A stretch of DNA of 5,803 nucleotides, taken from positions 1 through 5,803 of the forward strand of contig WFYF01000295.1 in assembly GCA_015490255.1 (NCBI GenBank), in the 5' to 3' direction. Numbering within the stretch: the first letter of the stretch is position 1; each line of letters starts with the position of its first letter. Source of the stretch: Caldifarciminota bacterium (GTDB taxonomy: Bacteria; Hydrothermota; Hydrothermia; S141-80). This document shows, in pieces, positions 1 to 5,803 of this stretch. A program made the translations under genes and the position numbers. The notes under the pieces were generated by a model. It did no database searches. It was given only the letters and a program-made list of their open reading frames with translations, and was not told where the DNA came from.

Positions 1-1187
1 AGGGTGGGACCGAAATAACCCAGAGCCATGAGATACCGGGCTTCCCGCACCGAGAGCCCCCGGCTCTGGAGATAGAAGATCTTCTCCTCGTCCAGCTTCC
101 CCACCGTGGCGGAGTGGGTGGCCCGCACGTCGTCCGCCTGGATTTCCAGGCTGGGAATGGAATCCGCCCGCGCTGTGGAGGACAGCATCAGGTTGTGGTC
201 CGCCTGGAAGGCGTTGGACTTCTGGGCGCCGGGGCGGATCCGGATCATCCCTTCAAACACCTTCCGGGCCTGGTCCGAAAGCACGGCCTGGGAGAGCATC
301 TCTCCCTGGGCGGCCGGCACCGCGTGGTTGAGCTCCGCATAAACGTCTGCCACCTGGGAATCCATGAGCTGGAAGAGCTCCGTGTAGTTGTTTTCCGACC
401 CCTCTCCCCGAATGTCCAGGAGGTTCCGGATAAAGGCCTTGCGGGCACCCACCGTGGCTGCGGCGATCTGGATGCGGGCGTCCCGGGCGGAACGGGTATA
501 CCGGAAGTCCGCAAAATATGCATTCCCCTGAAGATGCTGGAGAATGCTTACCGTGACCCGGGCGCCCTCTCCGGCGACCACGTCCACCCCGTGCACCGCC
601 AGGGTGGGATCCTCCAGGGCGAGGGAGTGAACTTCCCGGATCACCTCCACCCGGGAAAGACGCTCGGCCACCACGAGGAGATAGAAAGTGTCCAGGAGCC
701 CCTCTTCATCGTATAGATGAAGAATCCGCACTCCTCCGGGGATCTCGGTGTCTTCAGGAACGTGAAGCACCCAGGCCTGCTTCCACAGTCCCTGGAGCAG
801 GGCGGAAAAACGGTTGTCCCCGAAGGCCCGGGCCCCGCGCATAAAGTGCTCCCGCACCGCGGGAAGATCCAGAGCCTCCGAAACGGGCAGGAGCCGCACA
901 CCCTCCCCTTCCAGATGAGGGTGGCCGTTCACCACCAGAAGAAGCGCCGACGCCTCTTCCCGCCGGGTTGCGACGGGATAGCGGAAGGCTTCCTGGAAGG
1001 TTTCCGGGGCTTTGTCCTGGCCCTCAAGTTTCCATGCCACACCGTCAAGATCCCGGAACTGGGCGTATCGGGATCTCGGAAATGCATCAATCTGATCAAG
1101 GCGTTGTAGTCCATACCGGCGATGCTCCTTCAACGGTTCGGGGGTGGCCTCCAGCAGCTTCTCCCCCAGGGTTGTCAGGTTGTTCAT
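1..1187 (-). CDS. sufD: SufD, Fe-S cluster assembly scaffold subunit (3' end cut by window edge)
   Basis: SufD pairs with SufB on a SufC dimer to form the cytosolic SufBC2D scaffold that builds Fe-S clusters. I translated the frame from ATG 1187 down to base 3: 395 codons with no stop. Family length is roughly 420-450, so only the last few dozen residues should be missing. The N-terminal third is variable, as usual in SufD. From about residue 180 the SufB/SufD beta-helix domain follows, with NNYTELFQ (266-273), QKSNAFQADHNLML (322-335), ATHSATVGKLDEEKIFYLQS (356-375) and the EAR segment of the C-terminal helices (382-384). His358 lines up with E. coli SufD His360, implicated in cluster formation at the SufB-SufD interface. 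The E. coli Cys two residues before it is Ala356 here, and no cysteine is present at all. The start is fixed by AAGGAGG nine bases upstream. The gene is 14 bp after sufB and last of the visible operon. Confidence 0.95.
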   Translation of the reverse strand, partial: MNNLTTLGEKLLEATPEPLKEHRRYGLQRLDQIDAFPRSRYAQFRDLDGVAWKLEGQDKAPETFQEAFRYPVATRREEASALLLVVNGHPHLEGEGVRLLPVSEALDLPAVREHFMRGARAFGDNRFSALLQGLWKQAWVLHVPEDTEIPGGVRILHLYDEEGLLDTFYLLVVAERLSRVEVIREVHSLALEDPTLAVHGVDVVAGEGARVTVSILQHLQGNAYFADFRYTRSARDARIQIAAATVGARKAFIRNLLDIRGEGSENNYTELFQLMDSQVADVYAELNHAVPAAQGEMLSQAVLSDQARKVFEGMIRIRPGAQKSNAFQADHNLMLSSTARADSIPSLEIQADDVRATHSATVGKLDEEKIFYLQSRGLSVREARYLMALGYFGPT

Positions 1188-1196
1188 GGTTGTTTT

Positions 1197-1203
1197 CCTC
1201 CTT
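1197..1203 (-). promoter_or_regulatory. sufD ribosome binding site overlapping the sufB stop
   Basis: The minus strand reads TAAGGAGG, with AAGGAGG nine bases before the sufD ATG. The last two bases of the sufB TAA stop are the first two of this Shine-Dalgarno site. Ribosomes ending sufB therefore sit on the sufD site, which should couple translation of the two scaffold partners. The sequence is seen directly; the coupling is inferred. Confidence 0.85.
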
Positions 1204-2605
1204 ATCCCACCGAGCCTTCCATCTCCAGCTGAATGAGACGGTTGAGCTCCACGGCGTATTCCAGCGGGAGTTCCTTCGTGAAGGGTTCAATGAAGCCCAT
1301 GACGATCATGGTCAGGGCCTCGGCCTCCGGAATCCCGCGGCTCTGGAGATAGAAGATCTGATCCTCACCCACCCGGCCAACGGTGGCTTCGTGCCCGATG
1401 GTGACGTCCTCTTCTTCAATTTCAATGTAGGGGTAGGTGTCCGTCCGGGATTCCTCGTTCAGGAGCAGGGCGTCGCACTGCACGTTGGCCTTCACGTTTT
1501 TCGCACCCTTCATCACCCGGAGAAGTCCGCGGTAGGAAGCCCGTCCGGTCCCCTTGGAGATGGATTTGGACACGATCCGGGACGTGGTCTCGGGAGCCAT
1601 GTGGATGATTTTGGCACCGGTGTCCTGATGCTGACCGTCCCCCGCATAGGCGATGGAAAGCACCTCACCCCGGGCGCGGGGGCCTTTCAGGATGATCCCG
1701 GGATATTTCATGGTCACCTTGGACCCCAGGTTGCCGTCCACCCACTCCACGAAAGCGCCCTCATAGGCCACGGAGCGTTTGGTCACCAGGTTGTAGACGT
1801 TGGTGGACCAGTTCTGGATGGTGGTATAGCGCACGTGGGAGTGGGGTTTGGCGATGATCTCCACCACAGCGGAGTGGAGAGAGTCTTCCGAATAGATGGG
1901 AGCGGTGCAACCCTCAATGTAGTGCACAGATGCACCTTCTTCCACGATGATGAGGGTACGCTCAAACTGCCCCATCGCGGCCGCGTTGATCCGGAAATAG
2001 GCCTGGAGGGGGATATCCACCTTCACCCCCTTCGGCACATACACAAAACTCCCTCCGCTCCAGACGGCGGTGTTCAGGGCGGCGAACTTGTTGTCGGTGT
2101 AGGGGACCACGGTGCCGAAATATTCCTTCACCAGATCCGGATATTCCCGGACGGCGGTGTCCATGTCCGTGAAGATCACGCCCTGCTTCGCCAGATCCTC
2201 CCGGATGGAGTGATAGACCACCTCGGACTCATACTGGGCCCCCACACCGGCCAGGAACTTCCGTTCCGCCTCGGGAATCCCCAGCCGCTCAAAGGTCTGC
2301 TTGATGTATTCCGGCACCTCATCCCAGGAGCGGGCCTGGCGATCCGTGGGCCGGATGTAATAGGTGATCTCGTCAAAGTTGATCCCGGAGAGATCGGCCC
2401 CCCAGGTGGGAAGGGGTCTGCGGATGAAGTGCTCATACGCCTTCAACCGCAGCTCCCGCATCCAGTCCGGCTCTCCCTTGATGTGGGAGATCTCTTCCAC
2501 GATGCGGCGGGAAAGGCCCCGCGGCGCCTTATAGACGTAACGCTCGGGATCCTTGAAGTCGTATTTTTTCAGATCCACCTGAATGTCGGGTTTCTCCACC
2601 GGCAT
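1202..2605 (-). CDS. sufB: SufB, Fe-S cluster assembly scaffold subunit
   Basis: SufB is the cluster-building subunit of the cytosolic SufBC2D complex; it receives sulfur and, with SufD, holds the nascent Fe-S cluster. The protein is 467 residues, complete and of normal family length. Family motifs in order: [14 protein letters not shown] (120-133), [22 protein letters not shown] (173-194), [10 protein letters not shown] (227-236), VQCDALLL (375-382) and [20 protein letters not shown] (402-421). Cys233 matches E. coli Cys254. Cys377 matches Cys405, and His405/Glu406 match His433/Glu434 (same 28-residue spacing). These are the only two cysteines, so the N-terminal cysteine motif found in some SufB proteins is absent. 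The ATG has GGAGGT five bases upstream. The gene lies 15 bp after sufC and 14 bp before sufD, in one operon. The C-terminal core is paralogous to SufD, but motifs such as EGCTAP identify it as SufB. Confidence 0.98.
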   Translation of the reverse strand: MPVEKPDIQVDLKKYDFKDPERYVYKAPRGLSRRIVEEISHIKGEPDWMRELRLKAYEHFIRRPLPTWGADLSGINFDEITYYIRPTDRQARSWDEVPEYIKQTFERLGIPEAERKFLAGVGAQYESEVVYHSIREDLAKQGVIFTDMDTAVREYPDLVKEYFGTVVPYTDNKFAALNTAVWSGGSFVYVPKGVKVDIPLQAYFRINAAAMGQFERTLIIVEEGASVHYIEGCTAPIYSEDSLHSAVVEIIAKPHSHVRYTTIQNWSTNVYNLVTKRSVAYEGAFVEWVDGNLGSKVTMKYPGIILKGPRARGEVLSIAYAGDGQHQDTGAKIIHMAPETTSRIVSKSISKGTGRASYRGLLRVMKGAKNVKANVQCDALLLNEESRTDTYPYIEIEEEDVTIGHEATVGRVGEDQIFYLQSRGIPEAEALTMIVMGFIEPFTKELPLEYAVELNRLIQLEMEGSVG

Positions 2606-2610
2606 GCTCC

Positions 2611-2616
2611 ACCTCC
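2611..2616 (-). promoter_or_regulatory. sufB ribosome binding site
   Basis: GGAGGT on the minus strand lies five bases before the sufB ATG, inside the 15-bp gap after the sufC TGA stop. It supports the chosen sufB start. Confidence 0.75.
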
Positions 2617-2620
2617 CTGT

Positions 2621-3385
2621 TCACGCCACCCCCACTTCCTGAAGGATCCAGTCGTACCCTTTCTCCTCCAGCATGTGGGCCAGTTCCGGACCGCCCGATT
2701 TGACGATCCGGCCGTCCACCATCACGTGGACGTAATCCGGTTCAAGATAGTTCAGAATCCGCTGATAGTGGGTGATGATTAGGGCCCCGAAGTCCGGTCC
2801 CTTCAGGGACTTCACCGCCTCGGCCACAATCCGCACCGAGTCAATGTCCAGCCCCGAATCCGTTTCATCCAGGATGGCGATTTCGGGTCTGAGGGTGAGG
2901 AGCTGGGCGATCTCGGTGCGCTTCTTCTCCCCCCCGGAGAAGTTCACGTTGAGATAGCGGTCTGCGAACTCCGGAGGGAGCTTCACCACCTCCAGGGCCT
3001 TTTCCAGATCTTTGCGAAAGTCCAGAAGGGCTTTGCCCTTCAGGGCGTCCGGGTTGTCGGAGCGGGCCTTGATGGCGCTCCACAGGAACTGGGCGAGGGC
3101 CACCCCCTCAATTTCCATGGGATACTGGAAGGCCAGGAAAAGGCCGAGTTTGGCTCGCTCATCGGGGGACATCTCCAGGATGTTCTCTCCCTTGAAGAGC
3201 ACCTCGCCTCCCACCACCTCGTATTTCGGGTGACCCATCAGGGTCATGGCCAGGGTGGACTTCCCTGATCCATTGGGGCCCATCACGGCGTGAAACTCAC
3301 CCCGATTCACTTCCAGATTCACGCCTTTCAGGATTTCCCTGTCATCCACCGCAACCCTGAGATCGCGGATCACAAGATCAGCCAT
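2621..3385 (-). CDS. sufC: SufC, ABC-type ATPase of the Suf Fe-S assembly complex
   Basis: SufC is the soluble ABC ATPase whose ATP-driven dimerisation reshapes SufB and SufD during Fe-S cluster assembly; it is not a membrane transporter here. From ATG 3385 it has 254 residues, close to the usual 245-260. Visible ATPase parts: Walker A GPNGSGKST (36-44), Q-loop Gln87 in AFQYP, the SufC-type signature FSGGEKKR (149-156), Walker B ending in ILDETDSGLDID (171-182) with catalytic Glu174, and H-loop His206 in ITHYQRIL. The SGGEKKR signature and DSGLDID after Walker B are typical of SufC. An in-frame GTG at 3418 would add 11 residues, but AAAGGAGG lies six bases before ATG 3385, so that start is preferred. 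First gene of the sufC-sufB-sufD operon, with its promoter just upstream. Confidence 0.98.
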   Translation of the reverse strand: MADLVIRDLRVAVDDREILKGVNLEVNRGEFHAVMGPNGSGKSTLAMTLMGHPKYEVVGGEVLFKGENILEMSPDERAKLGLFLAFQYPMEIEGVALAQFLWSAIKARSDNPDALKGKALLDFRKDLEKALEVVKLPPEFADRYLNVNFSGGEKKRTEIAQLLTLRPEIAILDETDSGLDIDSVRIVAEAVKSLKGPDFGALIITHYQRILNYLEPDYVHVMVDGRIVKSGGPELAHMLEEKGYDWILQEVGVA

Positions 3386-3391
3386 GGCAAA

Positions 3392-3399
3392 CCTCCTTT
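3392..3399 (-). promoter_or_regulatory. sufC ribosome binding site
   Basis: AAAGGAGG on the minus strand, six bases before ATG 3385. It decides the sufC start: the upstream in-frame GTG at 3418 would place this site inside the coding sequence and has no comparable site of its own. Confidence 0.88.
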
Positions 3400-3403
3400 T
3401 TGT

Positions 3404-3417
3404 TGTCAAATTTGACA
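3404..3417. promoter_or_regulatory. Perfect 14-bp palindrome in the suf leader, candidate operator
   Basis: TGTCAAATTTGACA equals its own reverse complement. It lies between the predicted suf start of transcription (near 3427) and the sufC ribosome site, at about +10 to +23. A further GTCAA half-site at 3424-3428 faces TTGAC at 3412-3416 across seven bases, giving a second, overlapping inverted repeat. A repressor bound here would block the suf promoter. Suf operons are often controlled by Rrf2- or SufR-type Fe-S sensors, but I recognise no published consensus in this sequence, so the regulator is unknown. As there is no loop, an RNA hairpin is less likely than a protein site. Confidence 0.5.
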
Positions 3418-3433
3418 CCGTCGGTCAAGATTA

Positions 3434-3462
3434 AGGATACGCAATCCGGCCGGTCCTGTCAA
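3434..3462 (-). promoter_or_regulatory. sigma70-type promoter of the suf operon
   Basis: On the minus strand, a perfect -35 box TTGACA (3462-3457) is followed after exactly 17 bases by TATCCT (3439-3434), which matches TATAAT at four of six positions. Transcription should start near 3427 and give a leader of about 42 bases before the sufC ATG. No other promoter-like pair as good is visible upstream of sufC. Confidence 0.65.
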
Positions 3463-3467
3463 GACAG
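3456..3467. repeat. Short inverted repeat over the suf -35 box
   Basis: CTGTC and GACAG flank the dinucleotide AA, giving a 12-bp dyad that covers the suf -35 hexamer completely. It shares the GTCAA core with the leader palindrome. It could be a second operator for the same regulator, or only the chance setting of a TTGACA box. Confidence 0.3.
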
Positions 3468-3479
3468 CGCCCCTGCCTG

Positions 3480-3508
3480 TTGATGATATGGAGGCCACGA
3501 CGTATAAT
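3480..3508 (+). promoter_or_regulatory. sigma70-type promoter of the amidotransferase-sucD block, apparently leaderless
   Basis: TTGATG (3480-3485, four of six matches to TTGACA), a 17-base spacer and a perfect TATAAT (3503-3508). Only six bases separate TATAAT from the ATG at 3515, so the expected transcription start falls at or next to the A of that ATG. No ribosome site stands directly before the ATG. It faces away from the suf promoter, with 17 bp between the two -35 boxes. Confidence 0.65.
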
Positions 3509-3514
3509 ACCCCC

Positions 3515-4177
3515 ATGAGCGTTGCCCTCCCCTGGGGTCCCTGGGTGGACGAGGAGAAGATCCGGCCATATCTTCACTGGCTTGATGAGGCCGGGGCAGG
3601 TGTGGTGCGCGCAGAACGGGTGGAGGATCTCCGACGGGCGGACCGGCTCCTCCTGCCCGGAGGGCCGGATGTGATGCCCCGCTATTATGGAGAGCAGAAC
3701 CGGTTTCCGGAAGCACTCCGGGTGGATCCCGAGCGGGACGTGCTGGAGTTCGCCCTCCTTGAGGAAGCGCTGGATCGGGACATGCCCGTGCTGGCCATCT
3801 GCCGGGGCATTCAGGTGGTGAACGTTTTCCTGGGGGGAAGCCTCTTTCAGCATCTCCCGGCGGAGTTTCCGTCTTTTCTGCATCACCGGCGGGCTCGCCC
3901 GGAGGATCCCCTTCCCGAGCACCCGGTGGTGTTTGAAAGAGCGATCCCGGAGAAATACGATCCGGGTGTTCCCTTTGCTCTGGTAAACTCTTCCCACCAC
4001 CAGGCCATCCGGCGGGTGGCGCCCTCCCTCCTGGTGGGAGCACGCGCCCCGGACGGTGTGGTGGAGATGGTATATGCACCGACGTTCCGTTTTCTCCTCG
4101 GGGTCCAGTGGCACCCGGAACGGGAACCGGAGAAAGAAATTTCTTCCTGGATTCGGGAGCGTTTTCTGAACGCGTAA
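3515..4177 (+). CDS. Class I glutamine amidotransferase-like hydrolase (peptidase C26 / gamma-Glu-GABA hydrolase family)
   Basis: The family hydrolyses gamma-glutamyl amide bonds in the cytosol; the best-known member, PuuD, cleaves gamma-glutamyl-GABA. From ATG 3515 the protein has 220 residues, slightly short for the family (about 230-255), mainly at the N-terminus. Diagnostic motifs: [15 protein letters not shown] (46-60), nucleophile elbow AICRGIQ with Cys96, NSSHHQA (158-164), and GVQWHPE with His200 and Glu202, completing the Cys-His-Glu triad. The family motifs PGGxD...YG and SxHHQ favour C26/PuuD over the glutaminase domains of biosynthetic enzymes. The exact substrate cannot be told. 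An in-frame ATG at 3488 would add nine residues, but it precedes the TATAAT box, so 3515 is preferred and the mRNA is probably leaderless. sucD follows after 17 bp, so the two are probably co-transcribed. The gene is divergent from suf. Confidence 0.88.
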   Translation: MSVALPWGPWVDEEKIRPYLHWLDEAGAGVVRAERVEDLRRADRLLLPGGPDVMPRYYGEQNRFPEALRVDPERDVLEFALLEEALDRDMPVLAICRGIQVVNVFLGGSLFQHLPAEFPSFLHHRRARPEDPLPEHPVVFERAIPEKYDPGVPFALVNSSHHQAIRRVAPSLLVGARAPDGVVEMVYAPTFRFLLGVQWHPEREPEKEISSWIRERFLNA

Positions 4178-4180
4178 CGG

Positions 4181-4187
4181 AAGGAGG
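4181..4187 (+). promoter_or_regulatory. sucD ribosome binding site
   Basis: AAGGAGG seven bases before ATG 4195, within the 17-bp gap after the amidotransferase stop. It rules out longer versions of sucD that would begin inside the upstream gene. Confidence 0.88.
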
Positions 4188-4194
4188 TCAGGCG

Positions 4195-5064
4195 ATGATC
4201 CTTGTGGATGCCAGCACGCGGGTTGTGGTCCAGGGCATTACCGGTCGGGACGGTTCCTTTCACACCCGGCTCATGAAAGAATACGGCACCCCGGTGGTGG
4301 CCGGCGTCACCCCGGGGAAAGGGGGGCAGGAGGTGGAAGGGGTTCCGGTGTTCAACACCGTTCGGGAGGCGGTGGAACAGACCGGGGCCAACACCTCGGT
4401 GATCTTTGTTCCCGCGCCCTTTGCGGCGGATGCCATCCTGGAAGCCGCAGACGCCGGCGTTTCCCTCATTGTGGCCATCACCGAAGGCATTCCCATCCGG
4501 GATATGGCCCGGGTGCTCCGGATTCTGAAGGACAAAAATGTTCGCCTCGTGGGTCCCAACTGCCCGGGGCTGATTTCCCCCGGTGTGGCCAAGGTGGGCA
4601 TTATGCCAGGCCACATTTTCAAAAAGGGTCCCGTCGGGGTGATCTCCCGGAGCGGCACCCTCACCTATGAGGTGGTGGCCGCCCTCACCGCGAAGGGACT
4701 GGGCCAGTCCACCGCCGTGGGGATCGGGGGGGACCCCCTGATCGGCACCCGGTATATTGACCTTCTCCGGATGTTTGAGGATGATCCCGAAACCGAGGCC
4801 ATCGTTCTGATCGGGGAAATCGGTGGAACGGATGAGCAGGATGCCGCAGCTTTCATCAAAGAGCATGTGACCAAACCGGTTGTGGCCTTTGTGGCCGGGC
4901 GGACGGCGCCGCCCGAAAAGCGGATGGGCCATGCCGGGGCCATCATTTCCGGTGGGGAGGGCACCGCGGAGGAGAAGATCCGGGCCTTTGAGGCGGTGGG
5001 GGTGCGGGTGGCGGCCATCCCGGCTGAAGTGGCGGATCTCGTGGCGGACGCGCTCAGAGGATGA
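4195..5064 (+). CDS. sucD: Succinyl-CoA synthetase, alpha subunit
   Basis: With the beta subunit SucC, this cytosolic TCA-cycle enzyme interconverts succinyl-CoA and succinate with nucleotide phosphorylation. The protein has 289 residues, the same as E. coli SucD. The N-terminal CoA-binding Rossmann domain shows [15 protein letters not shown] (10-24) and the [12 protein letters not shown] segment (43-54). GPNCPG (120-125) carries the CoA-site Cys123. SRSGTLTYE (151-159) and the GIGGDP loop (176-181) lead into the ligase domain. RMGHAGAI (243-250) holds the phosphorylated His246, at exactly the E. coli position. Start chosen by AAGGAGG seven bases upstream. Usually sucC lies directly before sucD; here an amidotransferase does, and no beta subunit is in the window. 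Related acyl-CoA or malate-CoA ligase alpha subunits share these motifs, so another acid substrate is possible but less likely. The stop overlaps the next gene's ATG. Confidence 0.96.
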   Translation: MILVDASTRVVVQGITGRDGSFHTRLMKEYGTPVVAGVTPGKGGQEVEGVPVFNTVREAVEQTGANTSVIFVPAPFAADAILEAADAGVSLIVAITEGIPIRDMARVLRILKDKNVRLVGPNCPGLISPGVAKVGIMPGHIFKKGPVGVISRSGTLTYEVVAALTAKGLGQSTAVGIGGDPLIGTRYIDLLRMFEDDPETEAIVLIGEIGGTDEQDAAAFIKEHVTKPVVAFVAGRTAPPEKRMGHAGAIISGGEGTAEEKIRAFEAVGVRVAAIPAEVADLVADALRG

Positions 5065-5803
5065 AGGGGCTTCTTCTTTTCGGGGCGCTGGTGGCCGGTT
5101 TTCTGGCCATTCTCCTGTCATGGAAAGGTCCCCAGCGCACCCTGGCCCGGCGGGTGGCGGGAGGAGGTCTGTTCCTGCTGGGCCTGTTCTGGATGCTGGG
5201 GCTCGTGAGCCACGCTCTCCATCAATCACCCAACTGGATGGGGGCAGTGGGGCACACGCTGGCTTCTCTGACCACCCGGTATCTGGGGTGGTTTCTCGCT
5301 TTCTGGGGAAGCCTGCTCGCCCTGGTGATGGGAGGGATGGCGGCCACCCGCCCCGACGCGCGCCATCTGTTCCTGTCGGGAGTGATCCTTTATGGAGGGA
5401 TCTGGCTGGCTCTCCTTCTGCCTTTCTTTCCAGTCCCCTTTGAGGCAGGGCTTCTGCCCCGGATGCTTCACCAAACCCTTCAGGAGATCTTCGGACCGGT
5501 GGGTGGGGTGCTCATCCTGAACCTCCTCCTTGCGGTGACCCTCTCGGTGGCCTGGGTGGTGGTCCGGGGTGTTTCGGGCCTCCGCCGGGAAACGCAGCCC
5601 GGGAGGGTGGATCCCCCTTTCACCACCCCTCCGGATCTGACCCGGATGCTGGGGGAAGGAGATCGGAATCCCCCGCCGGTGGAGGAAGGGGAGGTGGTGG
5701 AGGAAGGGGAAGAAGGTGAGGCTCCTGAAGCATCTGGAAACCATGCGGATCCGGATTTGCAGGAAACCCAGGGAGGAGAGGGACCGTCGTTCGCTGTCCC
5801 GGC
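5061..5803 (+). CDS. Polytopic membrane protein with acidic linker, probable N-terminus of an FtsK/SpoIIIE-type DNA translocase (partial)
   Basis: Open frame of 247 codons with no stop before the right edge. ATG 5061 overlaps the sucD stop as ATGA and has only a weak GAGG directly before it, so translation is probably coupled to sucD. Five hydrophobic segments lie at about 3-20, 33-50, 74-93, 103-121 and 146-168. Arginines at 26-31, 97-101 and 169-176 put those loops in the cytoplasm. The rest is a proline- and glutamate-rich hydrophilic tail (about 177-247) with a short acidic repeat. This layout, together with the GAVGHTLA segment (61-68) before the third helix and GPVGGVL (145-151) at the last, resembles the FtsK membrane domain and linker. 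The decisive parts (Walker A/B motor and gamma domain) lie beyond the window. FtsK usually has four N-terminal helices, so the first would be extra. The gene is real; the FtsK name is tentative. Confidence 0.55.
   Translation, partial: MKGLLLFGALVAGFLAILLSWKGPQRTLARRVAGGGLFLLGLFWMLGLVSHALHQSPNWMGAVGHTLASLTTRYLGWFLAFWGSLLALVMGGMAATRPDARHLFLSGVILYGGIWLALLLPFFPVPFEAGLLPRMLHQTLQEIFGPVGGVLILNLLLAVTLSVAWVVVRGVSGLRRETQPGRVDPPFTTPPDLTRMLGEGDRNPPPVEEGEVVEEGEEGEAPEASGNHADPDLQETQGGEGPSFAVP
5679..5711 (+). repeat. Short tandem repeat coding for an acidic VEEGE linker
   Basis: Two 15-base copies, GTGGAGGAAGGGGAG (5679-5693) and GTGGAGGAAGGGGAA (5697-5711), differ in one base and repeat with an 18-base period. 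They are in frame and encode VEEGE twice, followed by further Glu/Gly codons. This fits a flexible acidic linker expanding by slippage. Confidence 0.7.

Noticed and set aside
968..2782. A 604-codon open frame on the plus strand opposite sufB and its flanks
   Set aside because: It is antisense to sufB, the end of sufC and the start of sufD, which have clear motifs. Its product is rich in His, Gly and Pro with no domain pattern, as expected for the mirror frame of GC-rich genes.
3386..3418. N-terminal extension of SufC from GTG 3418
   Set aside because: The extension would be translated through the AAAGGAGG site and the palindrome, and ATG 3385 gives the normal SufC N-terminus with ideal ribosome-site spacing.
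3412..3440. A plus-strand TTGACA at 3412-3417 as a promoter
   Set aside because: At a 17-base spacing the sequence is GGATAC, which does not resemble a -10 box. The TTGACA is simply one arm of the palindrome.
3446..3453. CCGGCCGG palindrome in the suf promoter spacer
   Set aside because: Eight-base GC palindromes are common in DNA of this composition and there is no second copy or other sign of function.
3488..3514. N-terminal extension of the amidotransferase from ATG 3488
   Set aside because: This stretch contains the perfect TATAAT box of the gene's own predicted promoter, and the extra nine residues show no family motif.
3883..5229. A 448-codon open frame on the minus strand opposite the amidotransferase and sucD
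   Set aside because: It is antisense to two well-identified genes, has a low-complexity His/Gly/Pro/Arg composition, and shows no recognisable domain.
5226..5744. A 172-codon minus-strand frame opposite the membrane protein
   Set aside because: The plus-strand frame has coherent membrane helices and overlaps sucD in operon style; the minus frame has neither a domain nor a ribosome site that I can see.
1..5803. CRISPR arrays, insertion sequences, tRNA or rRNA genes, defence genes, rho-independent terminators
   Set aside because: No repeat-spacer pattern, terminal inverted repeats, transposase motifs, RNA gene signatures or GC hairpin plus T-run was seen. Nearly all of the window is coding, and both operons run off the edges.

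Overview
This is a GC-rich bacterial housekeeping segment with two divergent gene blocks on either side of a 129-bp control region. On the minus strand, reading right to left, lies a tightly packed sufC-sufB-sufD operon (Fe-S cluster assembly scaffold). sufD runs off the left edge of the window. On the plus strand lie a class I glutamine amidotransferase-like hydrolase (peptidase C26 / PuuD type), sucD (succinyl-CoA synthetase alpha subunit), and the 5' part of a membrane protein. That last protein resembles the N-terminal membrane domain and acidic linker of an FtsK/SpoIIIE DNA translocase, and it runs off the right edge.

Organism: Arginine is written mostly as CGG, several genes have strong AAGGAGG-type ribosome sites, gene spacing is tight, and one gene appears leaderless. 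Cysteine is almost absent: I count four in about 1,870 encoded residues, all at catalytic or ligand positions of known families. Together this suggests a thermophilic or deep-branching bacterium, for example a Chloroflexota/Thermomicrobia-like or Thermus-like lineage. The phylum is inference only and cannot be fixed from this window.

Layout: 1-1187 sufD (minus, 3' end missing); 1202-2605 sufB (minus); 2621-3385 sufC (minus); 3386-3514 divergent control region; 3515-4177 amidotransferase (plus); 4195-5064 sucD (plus); 5061-5803 FtsK-like membrane protein (plus, 3' end missing). The suf genes are 14-15 bp apart and each has its own ribosome site, so they should form one transcript. The plus-strand genes are 17 bp apart and then overlap by 4 bp, so they probably form one transcript too.

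The control region is the least routine part. It holds two back-to-back sigma70-type promoters. The suf leader carries a perfect 14-bp palindrome plus further GTCAA/TTGAC half-sites, a good candidate operator. The plus-strand promoter has a perfect TATAAT box only 6 bp before the ATG, which implies a leaderless mRNA. I see no mobile element, CRISPR array, RNA gene or defence system. The genes belong to known families, and I do not find a clearly new system here.
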